Shown here piece by piece: positions 60,983-64,000 of a stretch of DNA of 64,000 nt. The notes under the pieces are model-generated. The model was not told the origin of the DNA, ran no database searches, and saw only the letters and a list, made by a program, of their open reading frames with translations. Position numbers and translations under genes: made by a program. This DNA is from Liquidambar formosana. Its lineage: Eukaryota > Streptophyta > Magnoliopsida > Saxifragales > Altingiaceae. The stretch is from contig CM077832.1 in NCBI GenBank assembly GCA_039720395.1, forward strand, positions 23,089,607 to 23,153,606. Direction: 5' to 3'. Every line of letters starts with the position of its first letter. Position 1 is the stretch's first letter.

Positions 60983-62349
60983 CATGGAAGCCTTCCCACT
61001 TAGCAAGGAAATTGCTCAGTGGTTAACATCCTTTAATGATTTGGCTAAGGCTGCATTCAATGAGCTTTTCGGTTTGCCGTGCATTTTCCACTACTGTCAA
61101 GTGGATATCAACTACCCTTTCCTTCATGTAGCTATTGAATTTTGGCACCCATCTCACCATGTGTTCTAATTCAACTACAACGAACTATGCCTGACCATTG
61201 AGGATTTTAGCGGGATATTGGGACGTACTTCCTTCAATGGCTTGCTTGTGCTAGTGACGGAGAAAGTTTCCACCGATAAGGTTGCTCAGTATTTTGGACT
61301 TTCCACAAGGCTAGTGAAGTAGTAGGTAAAAGACTTCTATATCGACAGCCCTTCTTTGTCGTAGTATTTCATGAGTCGCCCAATGCCCGTGGGTGAAGCT
61401 CGTGTTTTCTATATGTGTGCTGCATGCCTCTGTGCCTTAGCTGTCTTCTTTTTTGTGAAAAAGCAACACAAAATAGAGACTTTTATTGTATGCTCCTTCC
61501 CTAAGATAAAAAGCTTCAATTCGAGTATGATGATCCTTGCTGGTATTCTCAATGGTTTAGACCGAGTTGTGTGTACAGAGAGTTTTTCCTTTGACAGCAG
61601 CCTTCTGTTATTGCAGGTGCAAAACTACCCCTTTCCTCCATGTTTCCCGCTTTTTTTTTTCCTTTCTTTACTGTCTGAAGCCTTTGAGAAGATGCGTACG
61701 CACGTTAGGAATATGCGTACGCACCTTATGAATATACGTACGCCACTGGGGCTATTACTTTTCCTTAACTGCACGTACGCATATCTAAAAAGCACGTACG
61801 TGCTTTTTAAGGTACGTATGCACCTTTGTAACTCTGAGTTCTTTTTTTTTTTTTTTTTTTTTTTTGGTGGATCTGGTTGTATGAACGCCTTCGATTGGTT
61901 ACTGAGCCAAAAATAAGTATCTGAACTTATCATCCTCAGCACTATCATTACTAAAAGCTACAGACCCCTTTTCCATCTGTCGAGGAAACCTAAGAAATGC
62001 TTGAAACCATTCCATGTCATGCTGTCTTGTGGTATTGCCACTAGTGGCATGTTACCTATGCCGTAAAGAAACCAGTGCTTGCTTATTGTGTCATGATAGT
62101 CAGCTTTAGGGAAATCTCCTTCTATTCACTCCTTTGCATCCATCACCAATATGGGGAAAAGTAGGAGCCTATCAAGTATTAGCATCTTGGGTATACTTGC
62201 CTATGGACCCCAGGGTGGTGGAGCGTATTGAAGATAAGTGGCACAACAAATCCGTATACTGGCGCATCTCAGCTCCCAAAGTGATCAGTCCTTCGAGAAG
62301 TTGTTATACATGGCTGGTAGCTAATATGGAAAGGGAAGTGGAAGCCTAA
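60983..62349 (+). pseudogene. DUF7745-like gene of a Gypsy-type element, broken, antisense to pol
   Basis: It starts MEAFPLSKEIAQWLTSFNDL, then FLHVAIEFWHPSHHVF, a stop, and FNYNELCLTIEDFSGILGRT, STDKVAQYFGLSTRLVK, more stops, and MSRPMPVGEARVFYMCAACL with LAGILNGLDRVVCTESFSF. The motif of an aromatic-rich FW-P-x-x-x-x-F followed by F-x-x-x-E-L-x-x-T-x-E-x-(F/Y) is the signature I know from DUF7745 proteins, which are common in plant Gypsy-related repeats. A donor CAG|GTGCAA (61617) and acceptor ATCCTCAG|CACTAT (about 61938) suggest an intron that holds a GTACGC array and a T run. The last exon ends ANMEREVEA then TAA. At least three in-frame stops kill it. The domain name is from memory. Confidence 0.5.
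61694..61819. repeat. Phased GTACGC-like array in a putative intron of the DUF7745-like gene
   Basis: Core starts are 61694, 61715, 61736, 61773, 61794 and 61814, with spacings 21-21-37-21-20. This nearly duplicates the spacing of the array at 35895-36042. The frame 61371-61916 stays open through it because 21 bp is seven codons (MRTHVRN, MRTHLMN). Confidence 0.85.
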
Positions 62350-62597
62350 GGAAACACATAAGTGAAAAAAGGATGCTGAGGATGAAGAGGAAGTGAACGA
62401 AAAGGCAAAAAACAGTTCTGCTTAATAAATGAACCTAGACAACTTAGCAACACTTATGTATTTCCTTTAATTTCTTTATGAACAAATGAATAAGCATCAA
62501 AAGATATACTAGTCTTTCTTATAAATAAAGAATTATTACATTAATATAAGCACCGCATAGCGTTCTTAACATTACATAAGATTGGCAATACCCTGCT
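62350..62597. other. Spacer between convergent antisense gene and Gypsy pol
   Basis: About 250 bp of AT-rich DNA lie between the DUF7745-like stop and the pol stop. Nothing else is seen. Confidence 0.5.
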
Positions 62598-64000
62598 TTA
62601 TACATAGTACTTGCGAAGCCTATCCATGTCAATCGAGTGAGTGAATTCACTGTTGTCTCCATCCATAAGCTTAATGGCACCTCCAGGGAGAATTGTCTTT
62701 ATGATGTAAGGTCTTACCCAATTTGGTTTGAATTTCCCGCGAGGGTCGAATACAGGCGCTCAAAATTCCTTAAGTACCAAATCCCCTTCTTTCAAGTCCT
62801 GTAGTCTAACTCTTTTGTTAAAAACCTAGGCCACATGGCATTGATAACTTTGCACATGATACAACGCTTTCAACCTCTTCTCTTCTAGTAACATCAACTG
62901 TTCATATCTTTCTCACACCAATCTGCTTCTGGGATCTCACTCTCAATTGCTACTCGGAATGATTGTACCTCTATTTCTATGGGCAAAATGGCTTCCATTC
63001 CATATACCAACGAGTACGAGGTTACTCCTGTAGAAATTCTTATGGATGTCCTATATCCCCACAACGCATATGGCAACTTTTTGCCCAATCTTTGTAGGTT
63101 ACAGCTGATTTTTTCAATATAGTCTTAACATTCTTGTTAGCAGCTTCGACAGCTCCATTGGTTTGTGGTTTGTAAGGGGAAAACTTATGGTGCCAGATCT
63201 TATACTTCTCGAGCATACGCTTAACCTCATCCTCAAATTGTGTACGGTTTGAGATGATCTCATGCGATACTCCATAACGACAAACTACATTAGTTTCTAT
63301 GAACTTAGCCACTTGTCTATATTTCAATTCTATATAAGCCGCCACCTCTACCCACTTAGTAAAATAATCAATGGCTACTAAGATATATTTGTACCCTCCA
63401 GTTGTCGTTGGTTTGATTTCTTTGATAATGTCTATGCCCCACGCAGAGAACTGCCAAAGGGCACTTAATTGTTGTAATTCAACTGGCGACATGTAGTTGG
63501 AATTAGAATATACCTAGCATTGATGGCACTTCCGAACATACTTCACATAGTTATTCTCTATAGTACTCCAATAGTATCCTAGTCTCATGAGTTTCTTAGT
63601 TAACATTCTTCCATTCATGTGCAGCCCGCATTTCCCTCATAAATATTTCCCTAATACTTTGATCTACACACAACAGGTGGATACCATCATAAGATCACTT
63701 GAACAACTTCCCTCCGCAGATGATAAACTGCGTAGCGAATAATCACAAAGCTCTTCGTCCTTTTTTAGCAGCTCCTTCGAGGTATTCTCCCTTTTCTAAG
63801 AGGTTCCAAACATCATAGTACCAAGGATGCCCATTATTGGGTTCTTCATCTAATAACGCTACCACCTCCTCATGTGCTGGCTTAGACCTCTGTTGGATGA
63901 TCAAAGGCTCTATTTGAGTTCCACAAGGTATTTAGATTAGTGAGGCTAAAGTGGCTAAAGCATCAGTGAACTGGTTATGGATCCGGGGAAGAAGGGTGAA
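62598..64000 (-). pseudogene. Ty3/Gypsy pol remnant: RNase H end, integrase, C-terminal domain; continues past the window
   Basis: On the minus strand from the right edge: LLPRIHNQFTDALATLASLI (RNase H end), PWYYDVWNLLEKGEYLEGAA, YVRKCHQC (zinc finger), then the integrase core 63492-63040. The core shows WGIDII, ISNRTQFEDEVK and SPYKPQTNGAVEAANKNVK. The middle catalytic Asp is missing: related elements have SDNGTQF where this copy reads SNRTQF. After a frameshift come YALWGYRTSIRISTGVTSYS and MEAILPIEIEVQS (63088-62894), and then PGGAIKLMDGDNSEFTHSID with the pol stop TAA at 62598-62600. Several stops and frameshifts show a dead copy. The start of pol lies beyond 64000. Orientation matches the 3' LTR at 32962-34388. 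Confidence 0.88.

Noticed and set aside
61625..61948. 107-codon minus frame with repeated VRIF/TYVLF words
   Set aside because: The repetition comes from the 21-bp-phased array, which is a multiple of three; there is no gene.

Overview
The window reads as nuclear DNA from a flowering plant: AT-rich, with one intron-split plant gene, short runs of plastid-derived DNA, and mostly LTR retrotransposons and smaller transposons. The species cannot be fixed from sequence alone. The very long first intron and the nested retrotransposons suggest a medium to large, repeat-rich genome.

Left part (1-21600). A solo Gypsy-type LTR (1613-4632, minus, 5-bp duplication ACCTC) is followed by AT-rich intergenic DNA and a GC-rich island (5941-6425). 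Next is the only intact cellular gene, a plastid gamma-tocopherol C-methyltransferase (VTE4, vitamin E synthesis). It has six exons on the plus strand from 8757 to 21592, all with GT/AG junctions in phase, and encodes 344 residues. Intron 1 is about 9.9 kb. It holds a hAT-type MITE (9567-9892), a TRIM element with a perfect TCCTT duplication (11106-11501) and a probable PIF/Harbinger element (13456-16695) carrying a Myb/SANT-like coding remnant.

Middle (21600-32960). This is decayed repeat DNA: Tat-like LTR fragments, plastid-derived trnA-intron and 16S rRNA pieces (about 23820-24060), a second TRIM (25719-26190), a polypyrimidine tract, a truncated Copia LTR (27728-29020) and another long Gypsy-type LTR (29021-32457).

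Right part (32962-64000). This is best read as one large, minus-oriented Ty3/Gypsy element of Tat type that runs off the right edge. It has a 3' LTR (32962-34388) with a polypurine tract, a 61-bp tandem array with a four-unit higher-order period, and unusual arrays of GTACGC-like cores spaced about 21 bp. Two decayed genes lie antisense to pol: a plant mobile domain (PMD) gene and a DUF7745-like gene. Degenerate RNase H and integrase coding ends at 62598. Later insertions split this element. A solo LTR (37315-40044) sits precisely inside the PMD gene. An old Copia element (40731-60538, duplication CGTAT) carries, inside its own pol, a younger Copia of the same broad family (43579-53595, duplication GATTA). 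The younger Copia has nearly identical LTRs and almost complete pol domains, but gag-pol is broken by one frameshift, two Trp-to-TAG stops, an altered protease triad and an apparent capsid deletion.

Only VTE4 looks like a working cellular gene. The rest records several rounds of transposon insertion, whose relative order the target-site duplications allow one to read.
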